From Demequina phytophila (GTDB taxonomy: Bacteria > Actinomycetota > Actinomycetes > Actinomycetales > Demequinaceae): 64,000 nt of DNA. The position numbers and the translations under genes were made by a program. Shown here one piece after another: positions 45,584 to 54,410 of this stretch (position 1 is the stretch's first letter; each line of letters opens with the position of its first letter). The notes beneath the pieces were generated by a model that did no database searches, was not told the DNA's origin, and saw only the letters and a list, made by a program, of their open reading frames with translations. The stretch lies in NCBI RefSeq assembly GCF_000971135.1, contig NZ_BBLW01000003.1, forward strand, positions 310,001 through 374,000, written 5' to 3'.

Positions 45584-46185
45584 GACGTCTCGCCGAAGGT
45601 GAGCGATCGCACGATCGTCTGCGCGGACGCGTTGGTGCTCTCCCACGCGGCGGGCGGCGCCGTGAGCAGCACGAGCACCTGCTCGCTGCCGTTCGACACG
45701 ACCCAGGCCTGCCGGGTCTGGAGCGGCTCCTGCAGGGTGACCGTGGCGGCATCGTCCCCCGCGTCGGTGGTGAAGGCACGCGGCTGGGGCGCGACGATGC
45801 CCTGGCCCTCCTCCTGCGCGTGCGCCACCCACTGATCGGTCACCGTCTCGATGGCCTGCGCCGGGTGCAGCTCGGAAGGGTGCGGCGCCGTGATCGACAG
45901 CGGGGCGCCCGCCTGGGTGAGGGTGGTGATGCCGGGGTGCGAGGCGGAGACGGACCAGTCCTCGGAGGTGGTGACGGTCGCGCCGCCGCCCAGGTCGATC
46001 ACGCGCGGCGGCGCCGGTGCGGACATCTCGCGGGCGACCGCGGGGAGCGCGACCGCGTAGGCCAGCGCGACGGCGAGGATGACGAGCGCGCCCGCGAGGG
46101 AGCCTCGCCCGATGAGCCGCACGGAGAGCGGCTGGGCCTGGCCCGAGGGGTCCGCCCCAGCGGCGGACGTGGCGCCGCTGCTCAT
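45580..46185 (-). CDS. Membrane-anchored extracellular protein of unknown function
   Basis: A 201-residue protein: short cytoplasmic N-terminus, one membrane helix (about residues 30-50), then an external domain of about 150 residues with I-D-L-G-G-G-A-T-V-T-T-S-E-D-W-S-V near its start. This is similar to actinobacterial proteins that precede PrsW proteases. No enzyme motif. Coupled to PrsW by a 4-bp overlap, so it could be its substrate or regulator (inference). TAGCGT lies 7 nt before the ATG. Confidence 0.7.
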   Translation of the reverse strand: MSSGATSAAGADPSGQAQPLSVRLIGRGSLAGALVILAVALAYAVALPAVAREMSAPAPPRVIDLGGGATVTTSEDWSVSASHPGITTLTQAGAPLSITAPHPSELHPAQAIETVTDQWVAHAQEEGQGIVAPQPRAFTTDAGDDAATVTLQEPLQTRQAWVVSNGSEQVLVLLTAPPAAWESTNASAQTIVRSLTFGETS

Positions 46186-46192
46186 GCTTGCG

Positions 46193-46198
46193 ACGCTA
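46193..46198 (-). promoter_or_regulatory. -10 box of the PrsW operon
   Basis: TAGCGT on the minus strand, 7 nt before the ATG at 46185 (leaderless). Confidence 0.6.
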
Positions 46199-46264
46199 GC
46201 ACGCGGGCCGGCGCCGCCTCTGGGCGTGACCGCCCGTCCGCCCGCGGCGCCACGCCGGCGCGGG

Positions 46265-47482
46265 TCAGATCGCGTCGAGCGCCCGCGCGAGGTCCTCGCG
46301 CAGGTCCTCGACGTCCTCGAGGCCGATGCTGAGCCGCACCGTCGCCTCGCACATCCCCACGGCCGCGCGTCGCTCGGGTCCGAGCTTGCGGTGCGTGGTG
46401 GTCGCGGGGTGCGTCGCGATCGACTTCGCGTCGCCAAGGTTGTTCGAGATGTCGATCACCCGGAGCGCGTCGAGGAAGCGGAAAGTCGCCGCCTTCGCCT
46501 CGGGGCCGTGCGGGTCGACGCCGTCGGGCAGCGCGATGTCGATGGTCACGAGCGTGCCGCCCATGGTCATCTGCGCCGTCGCGCGCTCGTACTGGGGGTG
46601 GGACGGCAGCAGCGGGTACCGGGCGATCGCGACCTTCGGGTGCGCCTCGAGCCACGCGGCGAGGTCCAGGGCCGATGCGGCCTGCGCCTTCACGCGGACG
46701 GCGAGGGTCTCGAGGGACTTGCCGAGCACCCAGGCGGTGAACGGCGACATGGTCGCGCCCATGGTGCGCACCATCTGGCGGACCTTGTCGACGTACTCCT
46801 TCTGGCCGAGCACCGCGCCGCCGAGCACGCGGCCCTGACCGTCGATGTGCTTGGTCGCGGAGTAGACCACGGCGTCCGCGCCGAGCTCGAGCGGCTTCTG
46901 TCCGAGCGGGGTCGCGAACACGTTGTCGACGATGAACAGCGCGCCGGCCTCCTTGGCGCGGGCCGCGACGTGGCGGAGGTCCACCACGTCCTGCATGGGG
47001 TTGGTGGGGGACTCGCAGAACACCGCGGTCGCGGGCGTGGCGAGCGCGCGGTCCCAATCCTCGTTCACGTGGCCGTCGACGTAGTCGACGGTGATGCCCC
47101 AGCCGGCGAAGTACTCGTCGAACGTCGCGATCGACGTGCCGAAGAGCGCGCGCGACGCGACCAGGCGGTCGCCCTGACGCAGGATCGCGGCGAGGCTCAC
47201 GAACACGGCGGCCATGCCGGTCGCGGTGGCGAAGCAGTCCTCGGCGCCCTCGATCGCGGCGAGCCGGGTCTCGAACATGGAGACCGTCGGGTTCGCGTAG
47301 CGCGAGTACTGGTAGCGGTCGATCTCGCCGGCGAACGCCGCCTCCGCCTCGCGCGCCGTCGGGTAGACGTAGCCCTGCGTCATGAAGATCGCCTCGGACA
47401 TCTCGTCGAACGGGCTGCGCACGTGGCCGGCGCGGACGGCGAGGGTGTCGGGACGGAGCTGCGGGGCGTCTTCCGAGGTCAT
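46265..47482 (-). CDS. metZ: O-succinylhomoserine sulfhydrylase
   Basis: PLP enzyme of the Cys/Met metabolism family, 405 residues, forming homocysteine from O-succinyl- (or O-acetyl-) homoserine and sulfide. Motifs: Y-S-R-Y-A-N-P-T-V-S, A-T-A-T-G-M-A-A-V, C-E-S-P-T-N-P, V-D-N-V-F-A-T-P, the PLP lysine in Y-S-A-T-K-H-I-D-G-Q-G-R, and N-L-G-D-A-K-S near the C-terminus. The G-Q-G-R after the lysine favours MetZ over MetB. No SAM riboswitch is visible; the region upstream carries a 61-nt repeat instead. Confidence 0.9.
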   Translation of the reverse strand: MTSEDAPQLRPDTLAVRAGHVRSPFDEMSEAIFMTQGYVYPTAREAEAAFAGEIDRYQYSRYANPTVSMFETRLAAIEGAEDCFATATGMAAVFVSLAAILRQGDRLVASRALFGTSIATFDEYFAGWGITVDYVDGHVNEDWDRALATPATAVFCESPTNPMQDVVDLRHVAARAKEAGALFIVDNVFATPLGQKPLELGADAVVYSATKHIDGQGRVLGGAVLGQKEYVDKVRQMVRTMGATMSPFTAWVLGKSLETLAVRVKAQAASALDLAAWLEAHPKVAIARYPLLPSHPQYERATAQMTMGGTLVTIDIALPDGVDPHGPEAKAATFRFLDALRVIDISNNLGDAKSIATHPATTTHRKLGPERRAAVGMCEATVRLSIGLEDVEDLREDLARALDAI

Positions 47483-47506
47483 GGGCTCAGGCTACCCAGC
47501 CCCGCT

Positions 47507-47540
47507 CCCCTCGAGATCCTCGTACGGGGAAGTGGTCGAG
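47507..47540 (+). repeat. Partial copy of the 61-nt intergenic repeat
   Basis: Only the second half of the unit is recognisable (CTCGAGATCCTCG, then CGGGGAAGTG), in plus orientation, facing the complete copy that starts 15 nt later. Confidence 0.6.
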
Positions 47541-47554
47541 AGTTTCTGAACGGG

Positions 47555-47615
47555 CGTCGTTCAGTTCCCCGCCGGAGCACGCGATGTCGCGAAACCGTCG
47601 CTGGGTTCCCCATAG
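47555..47615 (-). repeat. 61-nt intergenic repeat, copy A
   Basis: Read on the minus strand it begins CTATGGGGAAC and ends (G)GGGAACTGA(A)CGACG. It matches the copy at 54650-54710 at about 52 of 61 positions by eye. It lies in the 221-nt gap between metZ and the GH31 gene, next to the terminator of the latter. Confidence 0.8.
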
Positions 47616-47651
47616 GGCGTGCGGCGGGGTGGGCGTGGGCGGAGGACCCGA

Positions 47652-47699
47652 GGGACGATGCTCCGGCCGGGTAGGTCTACCCGGCCGGAGCATCGTCCC
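47652..47699 (-). terminator. Terminator of the xylosidase operon built from an inverted pair of the dispersed 10-mer
   Basis: Perfect 23-bp stem (47652-47674 with 47677-47699) around a 2-nt centre, 5 nt downstream of the GH31 stop. The outer ends of the two arms are exactly GGGACGATGC and its complement GCATCGTCCC; the inner part is TCCGGCCGGGTAG. It is the longest perfect hairpin found in the window. Confidence 0.9.
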
Positions 47700-47703
47700 G
47701 CCC

Positions 47704-49974
47704 TCAGGCCTCCCGGACCGCGTAGGCGCGGCCGGAGGCGCCGGTGGCCGTGAGCGAGCCGTCGCGGGACACGACGGTGACGGTGTCGCTCGAGCCATCG
47801 GACGCGTGAAGCTCGACGGTGCGGGTCTCCTCGCCGCCCGGGTAGACGACGAGCTCGACGTCGGACAGGTAGTCGTAGTCGGGGCGGTCGTCGCGGGTGC
47901 CGCGCGGGAGCACGGTGCCGGGGCGGACGTACAGCGGCATCGACTCGTAGCCGTGCGTCTCGCGCACCCACCGACCGCCGGCGACGCGCTCTCCCGTGAG
48001 CAGCGACGTCCACTCGCCGTCGGGCAGGTAGAGGTCCACCTCGCCCGACGCGGACATCACCGGCGCGACCAGCAGCGAGTCGCCCAGCATGTACTGCCGG
48101 TCGAGATGCTGGGTCGCGGGGTCGCCGGGGAACGCGAGGAACATCGGCCGCATCATCGGGACGCCGGTCTCCGCGGTCTGCACGGAGGCTGCGTAGAGGT
48201 ACGGCATGAGCGACAGCTTGAGCTTGGTGAACAGCCGTGCGACGTCCACGGCCTCCTCGTCGAAGGCCCACGGCACGCGGTAGGAGCCGCTGCCGTGCAG
48301 GCGGGAGTGCGTGGACATGAGCCCGAACGCGAGCCAGCGCTTGAACACGCCGGCGTCCGGGGTGCCCTCGAAGCCGCCGATGTCGTGGCTCCAGTAGCCG
48401 AAGCCGGAGCTCATGAGCGACAGTCCGCCGCGCAGGGTCTCGGCCATCGACACGTAGGACGAGGTGTTGTCGCCGCCCCAGTGCACCGGCATCGTCTGGC
48501 CGCCGGCGGTCGCCGACCGCGCGAACAGCACCGCCCCGCCCTCGCCCTTCTCGCCGACCAGCGCCTCCCACACGGCCTCGTTGTAGAGCTGTGTGTAGAG
48601 GTTGTGCATGGTCTCGGGGCGTGACCCGTCGTGCCACACCACGTCGGTGGGGATGCGCTCGCCGAAGTCGGTCTTGATCGCGTCCACACCCTGGCGCACC
48701 AGGGTCCGGATGAAGTCCTGGAACCAGGCCCGCGCGTCGGGGTTGGTGAAGTCGACCAGCCCCATGCCGGCCTGCCACTGGTCCCACTGCCACACCGAGC
48801 CGTCGGGTCGCTTGACCAGGTAGCCCTTCTCCATGCCCTCGCGGAACATGCGGCCGCGCTGCGCGATGTACGGGTTGATCCACGCGGACACGCGGAGGTC
48901 CTTGTCCTCGTGCATGCGGCGCAGCATGCCGTCGGGATCGGGGAACACGCGCTCGTCCCAGACGCCGTCGGTCCAGTTGAACTCGCGCATCCAGAAGCAG
49001 TCGTAGTGGAACACGGACAGCGGGAGGTCGCGCTCGCGCATGCCGTCCACGAACTGCGTCACGGTCGCCTCGTCGTAGTCCGTGGTGAAGGACGTCGACA
49101 GCCACAGCCCGAACGACCAGTCCGGCACGCGCGGCGGCCGGCCCAGCAGCGCGGTGTAGCGCTCGACGGCCTCGGCCGGGGTCGGGCCGGCGAACACCAG
49201 GTACTCGAGCGACTCTCCGGCGGTGGAGAACTGCACGCGCTCGACCGCCTCCGAGCCCACCTCGAAGCTCACGTGCTCCGGGTGGTTGACCAGCACGCCG
49301 TACCCCCGGGAGGACAGGTAGAACGGGATCGACTTGTACGCCTGCTCGGAGCTGGTGCCGCCGTCGGCGTTCCAGATGTCGACGCTCTGACCGTTCTTCA
49401 CGAACGGCCCGAACCGCTCGCCGAGACCGTAGATGGTCTCCCCGACGCCCAGATCCAGCTGCTCGTGGACGTAGGCACGATGCGGGGCGAGCCCGTTCGC
49501 GCTGTATCCGGTGGCACCGGTGGGCTCGGCCGACACGGACGCGTGGTCCGCCAGCGTCATGTAGCCCACCGAATGGTGGCCCGATCCGGTGATGCGCTCG
49601 CCGTCCACCTCGAAGTCGAGGCTCCACGGCGCACCCTTGGCGATCCGCGCGGTGAGACGCCCGGAGGTCAGGGTGCCCCCCGCATCGTCCACCTGCGCGG
49701 TCCCCGCGCCCTCGACGGCGCCCGGCATGCGGAAGCCGGGGGAGCGGTGCGCGCCCTGGTGGTGGTCGATCCGCACCTTGACCACGCCCTCGAGCGGCGA
49801 CGTGAGGGTGACCGTGAGCATCGCGCGGTTGAGCACGTCGCCCCGGGAGCGGATCACGCGCGTGGGTGCGTGCACCGTCAGCGTGTCGCCCTCCGCCCAC
49901 ACGTCGTAGGCCTCCTCCGCGTAGAGGGCGTCGACGCCGGGCCGGCGCTGCCAGAAACCGTCGGTGAACTTCAC
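47704..49974 (-). CDS. Glycoside hydrolase family 31 alpha-xylosidase (YicI-like)
   Basis: A 756-residue GH31 enzyme. The nucleophile is D436 in A-I-K-T-D-F-G-E-R-I-P and the acid/base D502 in V-H-W-G-G-D-N; these, with F-H-Y-D-C-F-W-M-R and S-H-D-I-G-G-F, fit the YicI alpha-xylosidase group, which frees xylose from isoprimeverose and xyloglucan oligosaccharides. No signal peptide, so it acts in the cytoplasm on imported sugars. The GTG start overlaps the permease stop (GTGA) and has GGAG 7 nt upstream. Last gene of a LacI-controlled transporter operon. Confidence 0.93.
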   Translation of the reverse strand: MKFTDGFWQRRPGVDALYAEEAYDVWAEGDTLTVHAPTRVIRSRGDVLNRAMLTVTLTSPLEGVVKVRIDHHQGAHRSPGFRMPGAVEGAGTAQVDDAGGTLTSGRLTARIAKGAPWSLDFEVDGERITGSGHHSVGYMTLADHASVSAEPTGATGYSANGLAPHRAYVHEQLDLGVGETIYGLGERFGPFVKNGQSVDIWNADGGTSSEQAYKSIPFYLSSRGYGVLVNHPEHVSFEVGSEAVERVQFSTAGESLEYLVFAGPTPAEAVERYTALLGRPPRVPDWSFGLWLSTSFTTDYDEATVTQFVDGMRERDLPLSVFHYDCFWMREFNWTDGVWDERVFPDPDGMLRRMHEDKDLRVSAWINPYIAQRGRMFREGMEKGYLVKRPDGSVWQWDQWQAGMGLVDFTNPDARAWFQDFIRTLVRQGVDAIKTDFGERIPTDVVWHDGSRPETMHNLYTQLYNEAVWEALVGEKGEGGAVLFARSATAGGQTMPVHWGGDNTSSYVSMAETLRGGLSLMSSGFGYWSHDIGGFEGTPDAGVFKRWLAFGLMSTHSRLHGSGSYRVPWAFDEEAVDVARLFTKLKLSLMPYLYAASVQTAETGVPMMRPMFLAFPGDPATQHLDRQYMLGDSLLVAPVMSASGEVDLYLPDGEWTSLLTGERVAGGRWVRETHGYESMPLYVRPGTVLPRGTRDDRPDYDYLSDVELVVYPGGEETRTVELHASDGSSDTVTVVSRDGSLTATGASGRAYAVREA

Positions 49975-50864
49975 TTCACTGCTCCTGCCGTGATGCCGCG
50001 CGTGAGGGTGCGCTGGAAGATGAGGAAGAAGATGATCGTCGGGATGATGCTGATGAGCGTTCCGGCGATCAGGGTCGTGGTGTCCGTCTGACGCTCGCCG
50101 TTGAGCTGCTCGAGCAGCAGGGGGACGGTGAGCGAGTCGGACGTGTTGAGGAAGGCCAGCGGCAGCAGGAACTCGTTCCACGTCCAGATGAAGAAGAACA
50201 CCATGAGGACCGACAGCGTCGGACGGACGATCGGGACGATGACCGAGCGCAGCGTGCGCCAGCGCGTCGCGCCGTCGACGGAGGCCGCCTCGAGGATCTC
50301 CTTGGGGAAGGTGCCCAGCAGGCTCGACAGCAGGTAGGTGCCGAACGCGGACTGGATCACCACGAACGTGAGGATCACGGACCACGGGTTCGACAGCAGG
50401 CCCATGTCGTCGTACAGCTGGAACAGCGGGTCGAAGAGCATCTCCTGGGGGACCAGGTTGGCCATGAGGAACACCAGGACGATCCAGGTGCGGCCCCGCA
50501 CGCGTCCGATGCCGATCGCGAACGAGTTCAGCACCGAGACGACCACCGCGATGATCGACACCATGGTCGAGATGAAGATCGAGTTCCACAGCGCTCGCGG
50601 GAAGTTCTGCGTCTCCCAGAACGTCCTGATGCCCTCGAAGCTGAGCGCCTGGGGCAGCTCGAGCGGGCCGGAGTTCGCGTAGTCCTGCGGGGACTTGAAC
50701 GCGTTGAGCAGCAGCAGGAGCATCGGGAAGACGATCGCGAGCGCGCCGAGGACGGCGAGCGTGAGCATGACCCACTCGGCGACGGTGCGGGGGCGAGCCT
50801 TGTTGCGGCGGTCCTTGCCGTCCGTGGAGGGGGCGGGCGCGGGGGCCTGGGCGACGGCGGTCAT
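49971..50864 (-). CDS. Carbohydrate ABC transporter permease (MalG type)
   Basis: A 297-residue permease with six helices after a Pro/Ala-rich cytoplasmic tail. The EAA loop E-A-A-S-V-D-G-A-T-R-W-R-T-L-R (about 195-210) contacts the ATPase. It lies 1 bp from the MalF-type permease and overlaps the GH31 gene. No ATPase gene is in the operon, so a shared MsiK-like ATPase elsewhere probably powers it, as is common in actinobacteria (inference). Confidence 0.92.
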   Translation of the reverse strand: MTAVAQAPAPAPSTDGKDRRNKARPRTVAEWVMLTLAVLGALAIVFPMLLLLLNAFKSPQDYANSGPLELPQALSFEGIRTFWETQNFPRALWNSIFISTMVSIIAVVVSVLNSFAIGIGRVRGRTWIVLVFLMANLVPQEMLFDPLFQLYDDMGLLSNPWSVILTFVVIQSAFGTYLLSSLLGTFPKEILEAASVDGATRWRTLRSVIVPIVRPTLSVLMVFFFIWTWNEFLLPLAFLNTSDSLTVPLLLEQLNGERQTDTTTLIAGTLISIIPTIIFFLIFQRTLTRGITAGAVK

Positions 50865-50865
50865 G

Positions 50866-51831
50866 TCAGGCGTCCTTTCGCTCGGCGCGGTTCTGCACGC
50901 GGATGAAGATGATGGCGACCACGACCACGAGGATCGTGATGGCGGAGGCGATGGTCGCGGCGTAGCCCTTGTCCGTGCCGCGGATGAACTCCTGATAGGC
51001 GTAGAAGCTGGGCACGTACGTGGACTTCGACGGTCCGCCGTTGGTGAGGATGAACACCGGGGCGAAGACCTTGAGCGCCGCGATGGTGGTGGTGAGCGCC
51101 ACCACGAACACCTCGGGCCGGATCATCGGCAGCGTGATCGCGCGGAAGCGCTGGAACCAGTTGGCGCCGTCGAGCTCCGCGGCCTCGTACAGCTGCGGGT
51201 CGACGCGCTGGAGCGCCGCCATGAAGATCACCACGGGGTAGCCGATCTGGATCCAGATCATCAGCACCATGACGGAGGCCATCGCGGTCGAGTACTGGCC
51301 GCCGAGCCAGTTGATCTCGACCTCGCTGCCCGTGAGGACCGTCAGGAACTGGTTGAGGACGCCGTCGGAGTTGGGCTTGAGGATCCAGCTGAACATCACG
51401 CCGGCGACGGCGATGGGGAGGATCTGGGGGAGGTAGTAGGTCGCGCGCAGGAAGCTGGAGAGGCGGGCGCCGAACCGGCGGCCCACCACGTCGAACAGCA
51501 GTGCGGCGATGACGAGGCCGAGCAGGGTGGGCACGATCACCATGGCGACGATCACCAGGATGATGTTCTTGAACGACTGCAGGAACTCCTGGTCCGAGAA
51601 CAGGGCGACCCAGTTCTCGAGGCCCGCGAAGTACTCGGGTGCGCGGCCGCCGCGCCAGTGGAAGAAGCTCAGGCGGACGTTGCGGACGATCGGGTAGAAG
51701 ATCACGAGCCCGACCAGCAGCGTGCCGGGGATGAGGTACAGCCAGTAGCCGAGCTTGCCGCGGTCGCGCTGCGGGATGCGGGCGGGCTCGTCGGTTCGGC
51801 GCGGGCGGACGCGCTGCGGGGTGGAGGTCAT
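50866..51831 (-). CDS. Carbohydrate ABC transporter permease (MalF type)
   Basis: A 321-residue permease with six helices; the first starts after a basic N-terminus (Y-W-L-Y-L-I-P-G-T-L). The EAA loop reads E-A-A-E-L-D-G-A-N-W-F-Q-R-F-R, followed by I-T-L-P-M-I-R-P. It forms a heterodimer with the next permease. A long hairpin separates it from the binding-protein gene upstream. Confidence 0.92.
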   Translation of the reverse strand: MTSTPQRVRPRRTDEPARIPQRDRGKLGYWLYLIPGTLLVGLVIFYPIVRNVRLSFFHWRGGRAPEYFAGLENWVALFSDQEFLQSFKNIILVIVAMVIVPTLLGLVIAALLFDVVGRRFGARLSSFLRATYYLPQILPIAVAGVMFSWILKPNSDGVLNQFLTVLTGSEVEINWLGGQYSTAMASVMVLMIWIQIGYPVVIFMAALQRVDPQLYEAAELDGANWFQRFRAITLPMIRPEVFVVALTTTIAALKVFAPVFILTNGGPSKSTYVPSFYAYQEFIRGTDKGYAATIASAITILVVVVAIIFIRVQNRAERKDA

Positions 51832-51847
51832 GAGGGGTTCCGTCTCC

Positions 51848-51884
51848 GGCGGGGGTCCGGGCCGCGTGGACCCGGACCCCCGCC
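51848..51884 (-). other. mRNA hairpin between the binding-protein and permease genes
   Basis: Perfect 14-bp stem (51848-51861 with 51871-51884) and a 9-nt loop inside the 70-nt gap after the binding-protein stop. There is no T-run. Such hairpins protect the 3' end of the upstream message or cause partial termination, giving more binding protein than permease. Confidence 0.75.
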
Positions 51885-51901
51885 TTGATGAGGGATGGCG
51901 A

Positions 51902-53224
51902 CTAGCGGAGGTCCGCCACGTAGCTCTCGTAGTAGTCCATGAGCTGCGTGTTCGCCTCGTCGGCGGTGACGTCGCCGTTGACGATGCCCTGCATCACGGA
52001 GTTGAGGTCGCCGTAGAAGGTGGGCGTCGGCCAGTCGGGGTAGAAGGACAGGCCGTCGCGGTCGTTGACCTCGTTGAACAGCTCGATGAGCTTCTGCGCG
52101 TCGGGGTCGGTGATGTCCGCGGTGTCGGCTGCGACCGGCAGGCCGCCCGACTCGCCCAGCAGCGCCTGGACCTCGGGACGCATGGTGATGTCGATGAAGA
52201 TCTCCGCGAGCTCGGGCTGCTTCGACTCGACCGGGACCACCCAGATGTTGCCGCCGGACCCCGGGGTCAGCGTGGTGTCGGGCCAGTTGGTGATCCCGAA
52301 CTCGAAGTCGGTGACGTCCTCGAGCATGCGGCCGTACCACCAGGAGCCGGAGTAGAACATCGGGGCGTCGCCGTTGATGAACGCGAGGCCCGCGTCCTCG
52401 GCGGTCATGCCGGAGGCGTCCTTGCTGATGTAGCCGGCGTTCACCCAGTCCTCGAGGGTGCCGGAGGCGTAGCTGACCTCGGGGCCGGCCCAGTCGACGG
52501 CCTCGGTGTAGAGCTGGTACGCGTCGACCCAGGAGCGGTCGGCCTGGCTCAGCGCGAGCTGGTACCAGAGCTGGCCCATCGGGTACTCCTGCGCGGAGGT
52601 GGTGAGCGGGGTGACGCCCTCGTCGACGAACGCCTGCATGGCGGTCTCGAGGCTCGCCTCGTCCGTGGGCACCTCGATGCCGTACTCGTCGAACATGTCC
52701 TGGTTGAAGTAGAGGAACACGAACTCGCCGTAGTTCGGCACGCCGTACCAGCTGCCCGAGCCCATCACGCCGTTCTCGTCGTACTTCGCGATGGTGTCGA
52801 TGCCGGCGCTGAGCTTGTCCGCCCAGCCGTAGGTCTCGTACGCGTCGTCGAGGGGAAGGATGACGCCGGTCGCGGCGAGCTGGCCCGCGGTGCCGTTGCC
52901 CTTGTTGTACTCGGACACGTCGGGTGCGTCGGAGGAGTCGAACAGCTGCTGTGCAGAGGCGTTGAGGTCCTCGAACGCGGTGGTCTGCAGGTCGACGGTC
53001 GCGCCCGTCTCCTCCTCGAACATCTCGATGGCGAGGTTCCACGCCTTGCCCATCGCGGACTCCTCGCCCTCGTAGTGCATGACGGTGAGGGTCTCGCCGG
53101 TGTAGTCGCCGTCCGCCGGGGCGCCGGACGCCCCGCCCTCGCCGCCGTCTCCGGACGAGCATGCGGTGAGGCTGAGCGCGCCGGCCGCGAGCACGGCCGT
53201 GGCTGCTGTGATGCGGTACTTCAT
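51902..53224 (-). CDS. Carbohydrate ABC transporter substrate-binding lipoprotein
   Basis: A 440-residue family 1 solute-binding protein. The signal peptide MKYRITAATAVLAAGALSL runs into a lipobox L-T-A-C (Cys22) and a Gly/Ser linker. The mature protein has the two-lobe sugar-binding architecture with many acidic and aromatic residues (W-Y-G-V-P-N-Y-G-E, F-Y-S-G-S-W-W-Y-G-R). First gene of the operon and tightly linked to a LacI operator upstream. The likely ligand, from the GH31 enzyme, is a xylose-containing alpha-linked oligosaccharide. Confidence 0.93.
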   Translation of the reverse strand: MKYRITAATAVLAAGALSLTACSSGDGGEGGASGAPADGDYTGETLTVMHYEGEESAMGKAWNLAIEMFEEETGATVDLQTTAFEDLNASAQQLFDSSDAPDVSEYNKGNGTAGQLAATGVILPLDDAYETYGWADKLSAGIDTIAKYDENGVMGSGSWYGVPNYGEFVFLYFNQDMFDEYGIEVPTDEASLETAMQAFVDEGVTPLTTSAQEYPMGQLWYQLALSQADRSWVDAYQLYTEAVDWAGPEVSYASGTLEDWVNAGYISKDASGMTAEDAGLAFINGDAPMFYSGSWWYGRMLEDVTDFEFGITNWPDTTLTPGSGGNIWVVPVESKQPELAEIFIDITMRPEVQALLGESGGLPVAADTADITDPDAQKLIELFNEVNDRDGLSFYPDWPTPTFYGDLNSVMQGIVNGDVTADEANTQLMDYYESYVADLR

Positions 53225-53290
53225 TGTCCGTTCCTGCTTCCTTGTCGTGGCCCGGGGGCCGGGGTGGTGCGCGGTGCCGTTCGCAACTTT

Positions 53291-53304
53291 CGAAGCGCTT
53301 CGAC
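53291..53304. promoter_or_regulatory. LacI-family operator of the sugar transporter operon
   Basis: TCGAAGCGCTTCGA, a perfect 14-bp palindrome with the central CG of LacI-type sites, 67 bp upstream of the binding-protein ATG. It is identical to the site at 54411-54424. Confidence 0.88.
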
Positions 53305-53336
53305 GATGCGCGTGCGTGGGGGATGCCCTGGTGAGG

Positions 53337-54365
53337 TCAGACCCCGGGGTCCGGGTCGGCGGCCGCGCGGGCGATCACCGAGCCGTGGTCGATGTAGGTC
53401 GGGGGGATGAGGACGATGCGGGGGGTGCGGTCCCCGCCGTCGATCGCCTTGACCAGGAGGTCCATGGCGGCGGTGCAGGATGCCTGGGCATCGAGCGGCA
53501 TGGTGTCGAACGGCACGGCGAACCGTGCCGTGGTGAAGCTGACGCCGGCCGCGATGACCGAGACGTCGCGGGGGACCTCGAGGCCGCGGGTCGCGAGGAT
53601 CGCGGACAGCGACGAGGCCACATCTGCGGTGGTGTTGAGCACGATCCCGTCGAGCCCGGGGAGCTGCTCGAGGAGGCGGCGCACGCTGCCGTCGGCCGTG
53701 TGGCCGTTCGGGTGCGTGATGGCGTGGCGGATGCCGCGCTCTTCGCAGCGCTCGGTGAAGGCGCGCAGGACGCGGCGGGGGAAGTTGGAGCCGCGCTCGA
53801 TGGTCTCGAGGCGGTGGGAGATCAGGCCGATCTGGCGGTGGCCCGCGTCGACCAGGCGGTCGACGGCCTCCCGGGCGGCGGCCTCGAAGTCGAGGTCGAC
53901 GCACACCAGGCCCTCGGTGTCGGCCGGGAGTCCGACGAACACCGTGGGGCAGGCGAGCGTGCGTGCGAGGGGGACCCGCGCATCGTCCTCGTCGACATCC
54001 AGCACCACGATCCCGTCCGCGAGCTGGGTCGCGGCGGAGCGGCGCATGCCCTCGAGCGCGTCGTCGTGGACCAGGAGGAGCGTGTCGTAGTTGTGCGCGC
54101 GGGCGACCCGCGTGGTCTGCATGGCGAACGCCATGTGCGCGGCGTCGTCGGTGTCGGGGTGGACGGGCTCGCTCACCGCGATGATGTGCGAGCGGTGCGC
54201 GGCGAGCATCCGGGCGCTCGCGTGGGGGAGGTAGCCGAGCTCGCTCGCGACGGCGAGGACGCGGTCGCGGGTGTCTGACTTGATGGAGCGCTTGCCGCTC
54301 AGGGCGTAGGAGACGGTGCTGATCGACACGCCGGCGGCCTGCGCCACGTCCGCGATCGTCGCCAT
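53337..54365 (-). CDS. LacI family transcriptional repressor
   Basis: A 342-residue regulator. The helix-turn-helix is M-A-T-I-A-D-V-A-Q-A-A-G-V-S-I-S-T-V-S, followed by Y-A-L-S-G-K-R-S-I and the hinge L-G-Y-L-P-H-A-S-A-R; the rest is a periplasmic-binding-protein-like ligand domain. ATG 54365 is set by the domain start. The gene lies just upstream of the transporter-GH31 operon on the same strand, with identical operators before both, so it is very likely its repressor and autoregulated. The inducer is probably the imported oligosaccharide or xylose. Confidence 0.92.
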   Translation of the reverse strand: MATIADVAQAAGVSISTVSYALSGKRSIKSDTRDRVLAVASELGYLPHASARMLAAHRSHIIAVSEPVHPDTDDAAHMAFAMQTTRVARAHNYDTLLLVHDDALEGMRRSAATQLADGIVVLDVDEDDARVPLARTLACPTVFVGLPADTEGLVCVDLDFEAAAREAVDRLVDAGHRQIGLISHRLETIERGSNFPRRVLRAFTERCEERGIRHAITHPNGHTADGSVRRLLEQLPGLDGIVLNTTADVASSLSAILATRGLEVPRDVSVIAAGVSFTTARFAVPFDTMPLDAQASCTAAMDLLVKAIDGGDRTPRIVLIPPTYIDHGSVIARAAADPDPGV

Positions 54366-54410
54366 GTCGACTCCATCGTCCTCATCGGTTCCCGTGCCGG
54401 CGCTTGGGTT

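Noticed and set aside
47483..47703. SAM riboswitch upstream of metZ
   Set aside because: I looked for paired kink-turn and pseudoknot elements and found none; the region is explained by the 61-nt repeat and the operon terminator.
53295..53310. CGACGATGC next to the LacI operator as a further motif copy
   Set aside because: It lacks the GG that precedes almost all other copies and arises from the operator sequence.
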